Source: Photobacterium proteolyticum
GTDB lineage: Bacteria > Pseudomonadota > Gammaproteobacteria > Enterobacterales > Vibrionaceae
Reading direction: 5' to 3'
Assembly (NCBI RefSeq): GCF_001939735.1
Contig: NZ_MJIL01000099.1
Location: forward strand, 196,020-260,019
DNA length: 64,000 nt
Shown: one piece after another, positions 53,282 through 62,764 of the stretch
Position numbering within the stretch: the first letter of the stretch is position 1
Layout of the letters: each line of letters begins with the position of its first letter
Notes under the pieces: model-generated
Told to the model about the DNA's origin: nothing
The model's database searches: none
Seen by the model: the letters and a program-made list of their open reading frames with translations, nothing else
Position numbers and translations under genes: made by a program

Positions 53282-53725
53282 ATGAAACTTAATCACATCA
53301 TCGCCCTATCCCTACTTGTAGGCAGCTCCTTCGCCGTTGCTGAGACAATTAAAGGGACTAACTTCCAGTCACCGTATTGCGGCTGTTGTAAAGACTGGGT
53401 TAAGCATATGAAAGACAACGGTTTTGAGCTTGACGTAGAGTATATCCAAGACATGACGGCAAAGAAGGTCGATCTTGGTATTCGCCCGCAATATGCTTCA
53501 TGCCATACTGCTGAAATCCAAGGTTACACATTCGAGGGGCATGTTCCTGCAGAAGACATCCAGCGCTTTATCGATTCTAAGCCTTCACGCATGATAGGCC
53601 TTGCAGTACCCGGTATGCCTATGGGGTCACCTGGCATGGAATATAAAGATCAGAAAGACCCGTTTGAGGTTGTCGCCTTTGATGAAAATGGAAGCACCAT
53701 GGTATGGGCCCGCCATAATCAATAA
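53282..53725 (+). CDS. DUF411 metal-binding protein
   Basis: This periplasmic protein of 147 residues has a signal peptide to about 20 and the DUF411 signature SPYCGCCKDWVKHM (Cys33, Cys35, Cys36). ASCHTAEIQGYTFEGHVPAEDI and AVPGMPMGSPGME follow. Relatives are linked to copper handling or resistance. The ATG at 53282 follows AGGA; the frame is open further upstream without support. Confidence 0.88.
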   Translation: MKLNHIIALSLLVGSSFAVAETIKGTNFQSPYCGCCKDWVKHMKDNGFELDVEYIQDMTAKKVDLGIRPQYASCHTAEIQGYTFEGHVPAEDIQRFIDSKPSRMIGLAVPGMPMGSPGMEYKDQKDPFEVVAFDENGSTMVWARHNQ

Positions 53726-53750
53726 AGCTATCAAGCATTGACTTAAAACA

Positions 53751-53785
53751 ACAAGGGCAGAAAAGAAGCTCTCTTCTGCCCTTGT
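53751..53785 (-). terminator. Terminator between the DUF411 gene and the convergent gene
   Basis: A perfect 12-bp stem ACAAGGGCAGAA/TTCTGCCCTTGT; the minus strand continues TGTTTTAAG, the better U tract. Confidence 0.65.
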
Positions 53786-53822
53786 ACAAAAGCCATTGAG
53801 CCAGCAGTAGACCCAATAGTGC

Positions 53823-54788
53823 TTAACCTAGTCTCGCAAACAGTGCGCGGTTCGGGTCACCGTTCATTGCCCACTCATTATCTTTTTCACGCTTTTCCAG
53901 ATAAACCTGCATACCGTTAAAGTAAGTAAAGGCTACCAGTTCAGATTCCTGCATAAAGCTCTCGAGAAAATCGTCCTCGTGCTCAGCAAGCTGACCCAAT
54001 GTCGAAATGCCTTTTCTCAACACCCACTGCACCGCATAGGGCGAAACCATTGTCCGACTCAAAATCAGCTCTTGAATCTCTGAGATTGCGACTTCTATAC
54101 CTTTTGCCGACTTTGATTCTTCAGTTGCCAGCACACTTTCTTCTGCCAACATAGCTTTTAGGCTCGCAATACTTGCTTCCCTCTCTTCCGCAGAATAACC
54201 ATAGGTAGTTTTGGCAAACCGAATGGCATAAGCCAGACGATGACGGCCTACCGTCTCTACCACATCCTCAAGGTAAGCTTGTGGAATATTGTATACCTTG
54301 GCCAGCTGTTCGACAGCCTGCACTAAGCTCGTGTATGCAATGCCATTAAACTCAACCTGAAAACTGCTTGTCAGGCCTACGACAGGCAAGCCATCGATTG
54401 TCAGTGGCCAACCGGAATAATTTACCCGCTCTTTGGCGATTTCAAACATCGCCCAGGCACTTTCCCGAAAACCTTCCAGCGCTTTTCCCTCAAACTCCGA
54501 GTCCTCGAGCTCCTCCTTGGTCCAGTTCGCACCAATTTGGAGGTGCTTTTCATATTTGCGGTGAAGTTTCTCTTTCACTTTATCGCGTAACAAATCCAAA
54601 CCACTGACTTTTATTGGCTGGCAAATGCGATAGCACTCCTCACAACAAGGAACCATTATCGGCAATTTCTGCTCATCATAATTTGGCGATGCCATAAATG
54701 AGTAGGACTCATAGTAGGGCTCGCCACAAAACCAGCAGGTATGACGAAACTCAAAGGGTATATCGATTGACTGGTAAGCTGTTGGCAT
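53823..54788 (-). CDS. Conserved hypothetical protein with zinc-binding cysteines
   Basis: The 321-residue protein has CWFCGEPYYE near residue 18 and VPCCEECYRIC near 47, which together look like a treble-clef zinc site. The remainder is helical and charged, with no enzyme motif. It is divergent from the DUF2786 gene, with 134 bp between them. I do not recognise its function. Confidence 0.7.
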   Translation of the reverse strand: MPTAYQSIDIPFEFRHTCWFCGEPYYESYSFMASPNYDEQKLPIMVPCCEECYRICQPIKVSGLDLLRDKVKEKLHRKYEKHLQIGANWTKEELEDSEFEGKALEGFRESAWAMFEIAKERVNYSGWPLTIDGLPVVGLTSSFQVEFNGIAYTSLVQAVEQLAKVYNIPQAYLEDVVETVGRHRLAYAIRFAKTTYGYSAEEREASIASLKAMLAEESVLATEESKSAKGIEVAISEIQELILSRTMVSPYAVQWVLRKGISTLGQLAEHEDDFLESFMQESELVAFTYFNGMQVYLEKREKDNEWAMNGDPNRALFARLG

Positions 54789-54922
54789 GTCTGTGTTCTT
54801 TATCCTGTATCAACAAAACCATTATGCTGTTGACGCTGCGGTATCTCAAGTCACACGCAGAATTGTACTGTTCAACATAAAGCGTTAAAATACGTGCCCC
54901 TTTTCTCAATGAGTGTGATTGG

Positions 54923-55621
54923 ATGTCTGAACAGAAGCGAAAGGCGCTGAAGAAAATTGCTAAATGCCTAGAGCTGGGTAACTCTGCGAACGTCAATGAA
55001 GCTGCACAAGCAATCAAGATGGCACACCGCCTGATGCTCAAGTACGGCCTTGAACAAGATGATATTGAATTCATTCAGATGGGCAAAACCAAGTCTTCGA
55101 CACTTCTGCCAACTGACATCAGTCAGCAAATCCTCAAAATTATCCGAGGCATCAACCGCCGTTTCGGGGTTGAGTGTGTACTCACCAATTACAAAGGGCT
55201 AAAGCAGGCTGAATTTATTGGCGTCGCCGAACGTGCCATCTTCGCGGCCTTTGCATTCGATGTCGTCTATCGGGAAATGAACCAGCAAACCGGTCAGTTT
55301 CGAAATAGTTTTGCCGGAACTGGCACCAGTTCGGCAGAAGTTACCCGTCGCGTTAGCTCATTCCTGGCGGGTTGGATTGAAGGAGCGCTGGAAAAGCTCC
55401 CCGAACTCAATACCGATGATGATCATGATAAACGCATGACCAACTATATCGATAAAGAGTTTGAAAACATTGACCGAGAAACCTTCAAAAAGCAGCTTCA
55501 GGAAGCAATGAAGGCACTGACTGACGATTACGAAAAAGGGATGAAAAAAGGCCGTTCTATATCTGTTAACCGGCCTGTAGGAGGGTCGAGAGCCCACGAC
55601 CCGAAACTATTAAGTTCATAA
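54923..55621 (+). CDS. DUF2786-domain protein
   Basis: The N-terminal 40 residues (KRKALKKIAKCLELGNSANVNEAAQAIKMAHRLMLKYGL) are the DUF2786 helical domain. The rest, with FVGVAERAIFAAFAF-like and FLAGWIEGAL stretches, resembles the domain that usually follows it. It has 232 residues and no signal peptide. The function is unknown; such proteins are often phage- or mobile-associated, but no mobile gene lies near. Confidence 0.8.
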   Translation: MSEQKRKALKKIAKCLELGNSANVNEAAQAIKMAHRLMLKYGLEQDDIEFIQMGKTKSSTLLPTDISQQILKIIRGINRRFGVECVLTNYKGLKQAEFIGVAERAIFAAFAFDVVYREMNQQTGQFRNSFAGTGTSSAEVTRRVSSFLAGWIEGALEKLPELNTDDDHDKRMTNYIDKEFENIDRETFKKQLQEAMKALTDDYEKGMKKGRSISVNRPVGGSRAHDPKLLSS

Positions 55622-55794
55622 TTTCCTGCTTAATTCGCTCTCTTACAGCTGCAGAAAATTGCAGCTGTAATTCTATACGTTCAAAAAAGAAGCAAAAGAA
55701 TCAAATTATTCCTCATCACGCAATGAAGTGGGATGTAAATCCCATTTCTGTGATAGAATGAAACAAAATTCCTTAAAACCGATAGCTTTCACAC

Positions 55795-57099
55795 ATGAAA
55801 TTCCCTGGTCAGCGTAAATCCAAGCATTACTTTCCAGTTAATGCCCGCGATCCATTAGTTGCTCAAATCCAGCAAGAAAATCCGCTATCTCGAACCCACT
55901 TAGTTGGTGTTGGTCAAACCATTGTTGATATCGAGGCCCGTATCGATGATGACTTTCTTCAACGTCATTCACTGAGCAAAGGCCACTCTTTGGTTCTTGA
56001 TGAAGATAAAGCAGAGCTGCTTTACCAGGAGCTAAAAGAACGCAACCTGATCAGCCACGAATATCCGGGTGATACCATTGGTAACACTTTGCATAACTAC
56101 TCTGTACTGGCTGATGACAAGTCGATTCTGCTGGGTGTGATGAGCCAGGATCTAAAGATTGGTTCTTATGCTTACCGTTACCTTTGCAATACCTCAAGCC
56201 GCATGGATCTTGATTATTTGCAGCCTGTTGATGGGCCTATCGGTCGTTGCTATACCCTGATCACAGAAGACGGCGAGCGTACGTTTGCTATCAACGAAGG
56301 GGAAATGAACCAGCTAAACCCGGATAATGTACCTGAGTGCGCCTTTGAAAATGCATCTGCGTTGGTACTTTCTTCTTATCTGGTTCGTGGCAAACCTGGC
56401 GCTCCGATGAAAGAAGCGGCGCTAAAAGCCATTGAGCATGCCAAGAAGTACAATGTGCCTGTTGTCCTTACGCTAGGCACAAAATACGTTGTCGAAGGGC
56501 TACAGGAATGGTGGATCGAGTTTCTACAAGAACACGTCACATGTGTTGCCATGAACGAAGAAGAAGCGGAAGCCCTGACTGGTGAAAAAGACCCTCTTCT
56601 TGCTGCCGACAAAGCGCTTGAGTGGGTTGATATGGTTCTTTGTACTGCCGGTCCTGTGGGCCTCTACATGGCGGGATATACCGATGATACACTAAAGCGT
56701 GAATCATCTCTGCCATTGTTACCGGGCCGTATTGCTGATTTTAACAAGTATGAATTTAGCCGTCCGATGGTTAAATCTGAGTGTGAGAACCCTATTCGGG
56801 TCTATTCTCATATTGCGCCATACCTTGGTGGGCCTGTTGAGATCAAAAATACCAATGGTGCTGGCGATGCCGCCCTGTCAGCTCTTCTGCATGATATGTC
56901 AGCCAACCGTTACCACAAAGAGAATGTACCTAATTCTGGCAAGCACACTGCTCAATTTTTGACGTATTCATCGTTCTCGCAGATTTGTCAGTACTCTAAC
57001 CGAGTCAGCTACGAAGTATTGACCCAGCATGCGCCACGACTATCTCGTGGATTACCAGAGCGCGAAGACTGCTTGGAAGAAGCCTACTGGGAACGCTAA
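55795..57099 (+). CDS. gsk: Inosine-guanosine kinase
   Basis: This is a PfkB-family kinase that salvages inosine and guanosine to IMP and GMP. The active-site motif NTNGAGDAALSALLHDM is near 355-371, and VVLTLGTKYVVEG and the N-terminal GVGQTIVDIEARIDD are family stretches. At 434 residues it matches E. coli Gsk in size. It is monocistronic, followed by a strong terminator. Confidence 0.95.
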   Translation: MKFPGQRKSKHYFPVNARDPLVAQIQQENPLSRTHLVGVGQTIVDIEARIDDDFLQRHSLSKGHSLVLDEDKAELLYQELKERNLISHEYPGDTIGNTLHNYSVLADDKSILLGVMSQDLKIGSYAYRYLCNTSSRMDLDYLQPVDGPIGRCYTLITEDGERTFAINEGEMNQLNPDNVPECAFENASALVLSSYLVRGKPGAPMKEAALKAIEHAKKYNVPVVLTLGTKYVVEGLQEWWIEFLQEHVTCVAMNEEEAEALTGEKDPLLAADKALEWVDMVLCTAGPVGLYMAGYTDDTLKRESSLPLLPGRIADFNKYEFSRPMVKSECENPIRVYSHIAPYLGGPVEIKNTNGAGDAALSALLHDMSANRYHKENVPNSGKHTAQFLTYSSFSQICQYSNRVSYEVLTQHAPRLSRGLPEREDCLEEAYWER

Positions 57100-57117
57100 A
57101 CAATCAGTCAACTAACA

Positions 57118-57141
57118 ACGGAGCCTTTTGGCTCCGTTTTT
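57118..57141 (+). terminator. Terminator of gsk
   Basis: An 8-bp stem ACGGAGCC/GGCTCCGT with a TTTT loop, then a T run. Confidence 0.85.
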
Positions 57142-57148
57142 GTATATT

Positions 57149-57196
57149 TATACGCAAACTACCTCAAGATGCAGAATTCAGAGTAAGTTCAGCATG
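57149..57196 (-). repeat. Fragment of the dispersed palindromic repeat
   Basis: TTATACGCAAACTACCTCAAG followed by ATGCAGAATTCAGAGT matches the end of the element, in the orientation of the copy at 38200. It lies between the gsk terminator and the end of the E1 fusion gene. Confidence 0.65.
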
Positions 57197-57197
57197 T

Positions 57198-58619
57198 TCA
57201 GTATTTCATCAAGCTGGGATCTACATCGTCGATCCAAGCCAAAATCCCTCCCTTGAGATTGATGACATTGGCAAATCCGTTATCAATAAACTGCTGACAT
57301 ACTTTTGCCGAACGCCCACCCACCTTACAATGAAAAACAAGCGTCTGCTCCGGATTGAATTCGTTCATATGCTCCGCTACCACGCTCATAGGAATATGAC
57401 GACTTCCTTCAATACGACAGATTTCACGCTCGTAAGGCTCCCTTACATCGATCAATACTAACGATGCCTCCTGCGCTAGCTGTTGCTTGAGCTCGATAGC
57501 AGATATTTCTTGATAAGGCACCTCAACCGGAGTACTGGAGATTCCACAGAACTGCTGATAATCAATCAACTGGGTAATAGTTGGTGAACTGCCGCACAGG
57601 CAACACTGCGGGTCTTTTTGGATACTAAGCTCTTCAAAGCTAAGTCCCAGTGCATCATAGGTTAATAACCGGCCACTCAATGCCGTACCGGCCCCAATGA
57701 TCATTTTTATTGCCTCTGTGGCCTGAATACTGGCAATCATAGCCGGCAACACACCTAATACGCCCCCTTCTGCACAAGATGGCACCAGCCCCGGAGGCGG
57801 CGGTTCCGGATATAAACAGCGGTAACAAGGACCACCTTGATAATTAAAAACCGTTGCCTGCCCGTCAAAACGAAAAATACTGCCGTAAATATTGGGCTTA
57901 TTGAGTAAGATGCAGGCATCATTGACTAGATACCGGGTCGGAAAGTTATCCGTTCCGTCAATCACTATGTCATAATCTTTGATAATCTCAAGTGCATTAG
58001 CAGAAGTGAGCATCTCCTGATAACACTTGATATCCAAATCAGCATTGAGCGAAAGTAATCGCTCTTTGGCACAATCCACTTTGGGCTGGCCGACATCCCC
58101 CAAAGTGAACAGAATTTGCCTCTGCAAGTTCGTCTCATCAACGATGTCATGATCCACCAGGCCAATCGTTCCAACACCGGCAGCAACAAGATAAAGACAC
58201 AGAGGCGAACCTAATCCCCCGGCACCAATAATCAAAATCTTAGCGGCCTTTAAACGTTGCTGCCCCTCCATACCCAGCTCGGGCAACATAATATGGCGAC
58301 TATAACGACTGATTTCTTGCGGAGAAAGTGTCGGTAATGGACCCGCCCCACCCGCGATAGCCGGGACAATTCGCAGTTCACAGCCATCACGTAATGGGGT
58401 TGCCATCCCGCTTTGTTGTTTGATATCGACCCGATCGAGAAACAAGTTTACAAAATTTCTAAGTTGCCCCTTGTCATCAAATAACTGTACCTGGAGGTCG
58501 GGGTGCTTTTCACAAAGTAGTGTCATGGCTTCAAAAACAGTTTCTGCCTCAACGTCAACCTGACTACTTTGCTGAGTAAACCGCCGTAAAGGTGACGGGA
58601 TCTTAATTACAGTCTTCAT
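57198..58619 (-). CDS. Ubiquitin-like carrier / ThiF-MoeB E1 / rhodanese fusion (CysO-MoeZ type)
   Basis: Three domains form one 473-residue chain. Residues 1-91 are a MoaD/CysO-like beta-grasp carrier ending in the diglycine Gly90-Gly91 (IVPAIAGG), followed directly by AGPLP. Residues about 98-345 are an adenylating E1 (GAGGLG at 132-137, DGTDNFPTRYLVND, zinc pairs CYRC and CCLC). The C-terminal 110 residues are a rhodanese with the persulfide Cys in VFHCKVGGRS. The E1 would adenylate a free carrier and the rhodanese would supply sulfur to make a thiocarboxylate. JAMM protease and CysM genes lie upstream in the same direction. A role in molybdopterin synthesis is the main alternative. Confidence 0.85.
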   Translation of the reverse strand: MKTVIKIPSPLRRFTQQSSQVDVEAETVFEAMTLLCEKHPDLQVQLFDDKGQLRNFVNLFLDRVDIKQQSGMATPLRDGCELRIVPAIAGGAGPLPTLSPQEISRYSRHIMLPELGMEGQQRLKAAKILIIGAGGLGSPLCLYLVAAGVGTIGLVDHDIVDETNLQRQILFTLGDVGQPKVDCAKERLLSLNADLDIKCYQEMLTSANALEIIKDYDIVIDGTDNFPTRYLVNDACILLNKPNIYGSIFRFDGQATVFNYQGGPCYRCLYPEPPPPGLVPSCAEGGVLGVLPAMIASIQATEAIKMIIGAGTALSGRLLTYDALGLSFEELSIQKDPQCCLCGSSPTITQLIDYQQFCGISSTPVEVPYQEISAIELKQQLAQEASLVLIDVREPYEREICRIEGSRHIPMSVVAEHMNEFNPEQTLVFHCKVGGRSAKVCQQFIDNGFANVINLKGGILAWIDDVDPSLMKY

Positions 58620-58682
58620 AACTTAACCTATATGTTCGTAGCCTCTTTACATACGCTGCTATACATACATTTTAGGAAATGG

Positions 58683-59129
58683 CTACACGCCTTTATCGAT
58701 TCGAACCTGCTCCTGATCAAAGTGCTCACGATCATCAGTGAGCCGCCAGGAGCGATAACCTGAAGCAGCTCCACTGCATACAGAAATAATGATATAGCTT
58801 AGTCCTGGCCAGGCATGAACGCGGTCAAATTCAGATGGAATATCAGGGTGATCAGGATGAGAGTGAACGATGCTTATGATCGACAGTCCTTCACTGTCTG
58901 CTTTGTCTTCGGCATCTTGATAAGCAAGTGGGTCTATTAAGAAGCGCCGCTCACGGTTTTCGCTTTTTTCATTAAGACACGGCAGGTAGTAGCTGCCTAT
59001 AGCTTGCAGTTCGCCGCTCTGGTCTGTAGATGCTGTTCCAATAATAAAGCCGCAGCACTCATGCGGATAACTTGTTTCCGCTTGCTTAATGGCTTGAGTT
59101 ATAATCTTATCGCTGATCTGAATGGCCAT
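58683..59129 (-). CDS. JAMM/Mec-type metalloprotease
   Basis: This 148-residue JAMM (MPN+) zinc protease has the catalytic Glu in HECCGFIIG and the metal motif HSHPDHPDIPSEFD, an exact H-x-H-x7-S-x2-D. In actinobacteria Mec releases cysteine from the CysO carrier. The ATG at 59129 lies inside the end of the cysM gene (23-bp overlap); an in-frame start 42 bp upstream is less likely. It may also cut the carrier away from the E1 fusion. Confidence 0.87.
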   Translation of the reverse strand: MAIQISDKIITQAIKQAETSYPHECCGFIIGTASTDQSGELQAIGSYYLPCLNEKSENRERRFLIDPLAYQDAEDKADSEGLSIISIVHSHPDHPDIPSEFDRVHAWPGLSYIIISVCSGAASGYRSWRLTDDREHFDQEQVRIDKGV

Positions 59130-60018
59130 GGTTCCACAACCCCGCACTAAAGTAGCGCTCACCAAGGTCACAGAGTAATGTGACTACTGTTGCTTCCGTC
59201 AGATCCTTCATCACTTTTTCGCAAGCGGCAAGGTAAGCGCCTGATGACTGACCGGCAAAATAGCCATGGTGAGCAAGCTTCAAACAACAGCTTTTAGTCT
59301 CATCAGCTGATACATCAACCCAACGATCAACGTAGTCCGCCTCAAAGATCTGTGGCACAATATCTTCAGGCTCTCCTAATGGTTTGAGCCCTTCCACGCC
59401 AGGCCAGCGTTCTGGACGAACTGCAACAATTTCAATCTCCGGATAATGCTCTCTTAACCGGCGGGCAATACCAGTCAGCGAGCCCCCTGTACCAACCCCG
59501 CCAACAAAATGGGTAATTGAGCGCGGAACCTGTTCGACTATCTCAGCCGCCGTCCCCAAATAGTGGGCATTAACATTTTCAGTATTCTTATACTGATCAC
59601 AAAAGAAATACTTATCTGGCGATGCCTTATACATAGCATGAACATGTCGCAGAGCTTCGTCGTAACCTTCAAGTGGATCGGTTTCAACCAATGTCGCGCC
59701 ATGTGCAAGCAAGCGCTGCTTTCTTTCCTGGCTCGCATTCCCCGGAATGACAATAGTGACCTCATACCCCATCGCCGCACCGATCATTGCATATGAAATC
59801 CCCGCATTTCCGCTGCTGGAGTCAAGAATGATTTTCCCCGGCACTAGAGTCCCCTGCTCTACAGCCTTACACAGCATCTGCTTAACAGGACGGTCTTTGA
59901 GTGAACCACCAGGATTCATCCATTCTGCTTTGGCAAACAGTGCTAAATCAGGCTGTTCAGGATATAAAAAACTAAGGTCGATTAAAGGGGTGTTGCCGAT
60001 CAGATCCAACAGATTCAT
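59107..60018 (-). CDS. cysM: CysM-type cysteine synthase
   Basis: This is a PLP enzyme of 303 residues. The PLP lysine is Lys41 in NPGGSLKDRP, the substrate loop is SSGNAG and the phosphate loop is GGVGTGGSLTG. The ATG at 60018 has an ideal AAGGAGG; the frame is open for another 198 bp without support. With carrier and JAMM genes beside it, it probably uses a thiocarboxylated carrier as sulfur donor and O-phosphoserine or O-acetylserine as acceptor, like M. tuberculosis CysM. Which acceptor cannot be read here. Confidence 0.85.
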   Translation of the reverse strand: MNLLDLIGNTPLIDLSFLYPEQPDLALFAKAEWMNPGGSLKDRPVKQMLCKAVEQGTLVPGKIILDSSSGNAGISYAMIGAAMGYEVTIVIPGNASQERKQRLLAHGATLVETDPLEGYDEALRHVHAMYKASPDKYFFCDQYKNTENVNAHYLGTAAEIVEQVPRSITHFVGGVGTGGSLTGIARRLREHYPEIEIVAVRPERWPGVEGLKPLGEPEDIVPQIFEADYVDRWVDVSADETKSCCLKLAHHGYFAGQSSGAYLAACEKVMKDLTEATVVTLLCDLGERYFSAGLWNHGHSDQR

Positions 60019-60142
60019 GGCCGCCCTCCTTGATAAGGCTAAACGCTCAATAGCCCAATGAGACTGGTACTCATTTAAGATAGTTGATAGCCAGCTTTTA
60101 CCCAAGGAAAGGCCATGCAAGCTGCCTGACTCACTGCTCAGG

Positions 60143-60177
60143 TAATAAAAATCAGCCTCAAAGAGTTTGAGGCTGAT
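60143..60177 (-). terminator. Terminator of the chemoreceptor gene
   Basis: A perfect 12-bp stem ATCAGCCTCAAA/TTTGAGGCTGAT with a 3-base loop; the minus strand continues TTTTTATT. It lies between the chemoreceptor stop and the cysM start. Confidence 0.8.
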
Positions 60178-60227
60178 CCAAGTGTCGATCAATGAGCCTC
60201 GATGATCATGAGTCAAACTTCATTATA

Positions 60228-62312
60228 CTAGTACCTGAAGAAATTAATTTTATCGCTAACATCATTGGTATAGCTTGCAACACGATTACTCTCTTCCTGA
60301 GACATTTGCGCTCCTTTACCGATACTTTCCGCTGCTTCATTAATAGCCACAATACTGCGATTTACTTCTTCAGTCACAGCTGCCTGCTCTTCCGCCGCAC
60401 TAGCTATCTGATGTGCCATATCCTGAATCTTTCCGCTCTGAACACTCACCGCCTCCAGGGCTTTCACCGCCTCTTCGGCATGGGACATGCACTTATCACT
60501 TAGCCCCCGGTTTACCCGCATTGTATCAACAGCCTGTTTACTACTCGTTCGCAAGCCATCAATCATCTGCTGGATTTCATCAGTCGAGTCTGCAGTCTTG
60601 GTCGCCAGATTGCGTACCTCGTCAGCAACAACAGCAAACCCACGGCCTTGTTCACCAGCGCGAGCTGCTTCAATCGCAGCATTCAATGCCAACAAGTTTG
60701 TCTGTTCCGAGATATTACGAATGACTTCCAGAATACTGCCGATACTGTTGGTTTGGACTTCCAATTCTTCAATAACTTGGGTGGCATCGACGACATTGCT
60801 TGCCAATTCATGCAAGCCTTCAGCATTGGCTCCAACGACATCCTGCCCCTGAGCGACTGATTGCTGTGTAAGAGATACGGCTTCTGCCGTTTCCTGGGCA
60901 TTATCGGAAACACTATGGGCAGTCGAAGACATCTCATTGGTCGCAGCAACAACCTGCTCTATCTCCTGACTCTGCGACACAATCTGTGATTGACTCTGGG
61001 TTGCTGCCTCGGCAGTTGCTGTCACACTCTGTTTGAGGGAGCACACAGAGCCGGCAACATCCGTCACGATCCCTCGTACATCCGAAATAAAAGTATTCAG
61101 ATGGTTTGCCAGTTGCCCTGTTTCATCTTTGCGGTCGATATCAATTTGCTGAGTTAGATCACCGCCCGACTGAGTCAGCGCCTTAACACGTGCCACCAGC
61201 ACACTGATTGGGGAAGCAATCGAAACAGACACGAACCACATCATCACCAAACCCACTAACGCAGAGATAACACCAACGACCATCTGTCCGGATAGATTGC
61301 TGGAAAAGTGTGCCACAACTGTGTCAACAATGGCTTGAGCGCTTGCCAAAGCAATATTTTGAGGGGCAACTACAACCACCTCCCACTCTGTGTCCGTGCC
61401 AATCGTCTTAAAGCTTTCAGCCGCAATAAGGTTACTACCGGCAGTCACCATTTCACCTAGGGTGCGATCCGCAATTAATGTCTTCAGGGAAGTGCCTGAC
61501 AGCATCTTTCCGATATTGGTCGGCTCGGCACTATCTGCACCAACAATACCCAATGGACTTAAAATAATGACTCGTGAATGACCTGATATCAGGTTCTGAC
61601 TGGCACTGGTAGCCAGTGACTGCAAGAAATCAAGAGAGTAATCAACGCCGAACATGCCCACAAACTTGCCGTCACGAACCACAGGGGAAACGAAAGAGCT
61701 CATTAGCGTCGAGACCCCCTGGATTTCATAACTGGCAGGATCGATAACACAAGAGCGCTTTGTCTCCATCGGACATAAATACCATTCCGACTCGCGAATA
61801 CCTGTGCTTGTCAAACCTGTCGAATAAAATGGATAGGTGGCTTCTACATGAACCTCTCCCGAGGGGGAGCGGTTGAAATACGGACTAAATTCACCATTTG
61901 ACTGAGCGAACTCGGTCCCTTTGTACAAGCTAGACTGCCCATCAAACCCATTAACTTCCCACCCGCTGTATATACCGATGATGTTTGGCGTGTTAGTGAT
62001 GGTATTTTCTAGTAACTGAATGACACTCTGGCGGGATATCTTTGGGTCTGTGCCATTGAACGCTTCAGAATATGTTGTCGCAATATCCATTGCCTCGTTG
62101 AATACAAGGTTGATTTTTCCAGCTTCAACTTGTGCTGACAGACTTAATTGTTCTTTAAGGCCAGCCTCGGCATCACGCAAAACTAATTCATCAAGTTCTT
62201 GCATAAGCGCATCACCGTTATAATAGCTATAACCTAGCATCGCTATGGTGACGGCAAGCAAACTCGCCCCTCCAAACAACAATACTTGTTGTTTAATACT
62301 CGAAAACTGCAT
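60228..62312 (-). CDS. Methyl-accepting chemotaxis protein with a periplasmic Cache domain
   Basis: The 694-residue receptor has TM1 near 10-28 and a double-Cache-type sensor to about 340 (NIIGIYSGWEVNGFDGQ, FVGMFGVDYSLDFLQ). TM2 near 343-365 leads to HAMP and a long methylation helix bundle. The signalling tip EQTNLLALNAAIEAARAGEQ is intact. AAGGGGAA precedes the ATG. Cache receptors of this form often sense amino acids or other small organic compounds; the ligand is unknown. Confidence 0.93.
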   Translation of the reverse strand: MQFSSIKQQVLLFGGASLLAVTIAMLGYSYYNGDALMQELDELVLRDAEAGLKEQLSLSAQVEAGKINLVFNEAMDIATTYSEAFNGTDPKISRQSVIQLLENTITNTPNIIGIYSGWEVNGFDGQSSLYKGTEFAQSNGEFSPYFNRSPSGEVHVEATYPFYSTGLTSTGIRESEWYLCPMETKRSCVIDPASYEIQGVSTLMSSFVSPVVRDGKFVGMFGVDYSLDFLQSLATSASQNLISGHSRVIILSPLGIVGADSAEPTNIGKMLSGTSLKTLIADRTLGEMVTAGSNLIAAESFKTIGTDTEWEVVVVAPQNIALASAQAIVDTVVAHFSSNLSGQMVVGVISALVGLVMMWFVSVSIASPISVLVARVKALTQSGGDLTQQIDIDRKDETGQLANHLNTFISDVRGIVTDVAGSVCSLKQSVTATAEAATQSQSQIVSQSQEIEQVVAATNEMSSTAHSVSDNAQETAEAVSLTQQSVAQGQDVVGANAEGLHELASNVVDATQVIEELEVQTNSIGSILEVIRNISEQTNLLALNAAIEAARAGEQGRGFAVVADEVRNLATKTADSTDEIQQMIDGLRTSSKQAVDTMRVNRGLSDKCMSHAEEAVKALEAVSVQSGKIQDMAHQIASAAEEQAAVTEEVNRSIVAINEAAESIGKGAQMSQEESNRVASYTNDVSDKINFFRY

Positions 62313-62359
62313 AAATTCCCCTTACTACATTTTTCCCTTACATTTTTGACTTGGGGTAT

Positions 62360-62716
62360 CCGCGTCAATATCACAGTCAAATTCGGGATGTAGAAATCCC
62401 AGCCAATATATTGACTAATAAAAGAAAAATATTAATAACTAAAAATACAGAAAATTATTTCTATAACCACAATATTAGTAAGGGGGAGAAACTAACATAT
62501 GCCACTATTGCATACAAAATACTTTATCAAAAAATATGGCACATAAGACAGATTTATTCTTTTTTATTCCCTATAGAAATAATTTTTTTATAAGTGTTAA
62601 TTTTTAAAGGTTGAGTGAAATATACTTATTACAAATAATAATCTCTAGATATTTTTATTAGGGATAAAGTTGAATTTAATATCTACTATTTTCTATCCCC
62701 CATTACTTATAAATAA
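62360..62716. other. AT-rich intergenic region without a gene
   Basis: The space between the chemoreceptor start and the hrpA terminator is strongly AT-rich. Short ORFs here lack ribosome sites. It probably holds the chemoreceptor promoter; I see nothing else in it. Confidence 0.5.
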
Positions 62717-62741
62717 AAAACGGAGCTTTTTGCTCCGTTTT
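62717..62741 (-). terminator. Terminator of hrpA
   Basis: A 10-bp stem AAAACGGAGC/GCTCCGTTTT with a T-only loop, followed by T-rich sequence on both strands. Confidence 0.8.
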
Positions 62742-62764
62742 GTTATCAAGAGTTCATTAGCACT

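Noticed and set aside
54923..55621. DUF2786 gene as a sign of a prophage
   Set aside because: No integrase, structural or lysis genes, or attachment repeats are found nearby, and gsk and hypothetical genes flank it normally.
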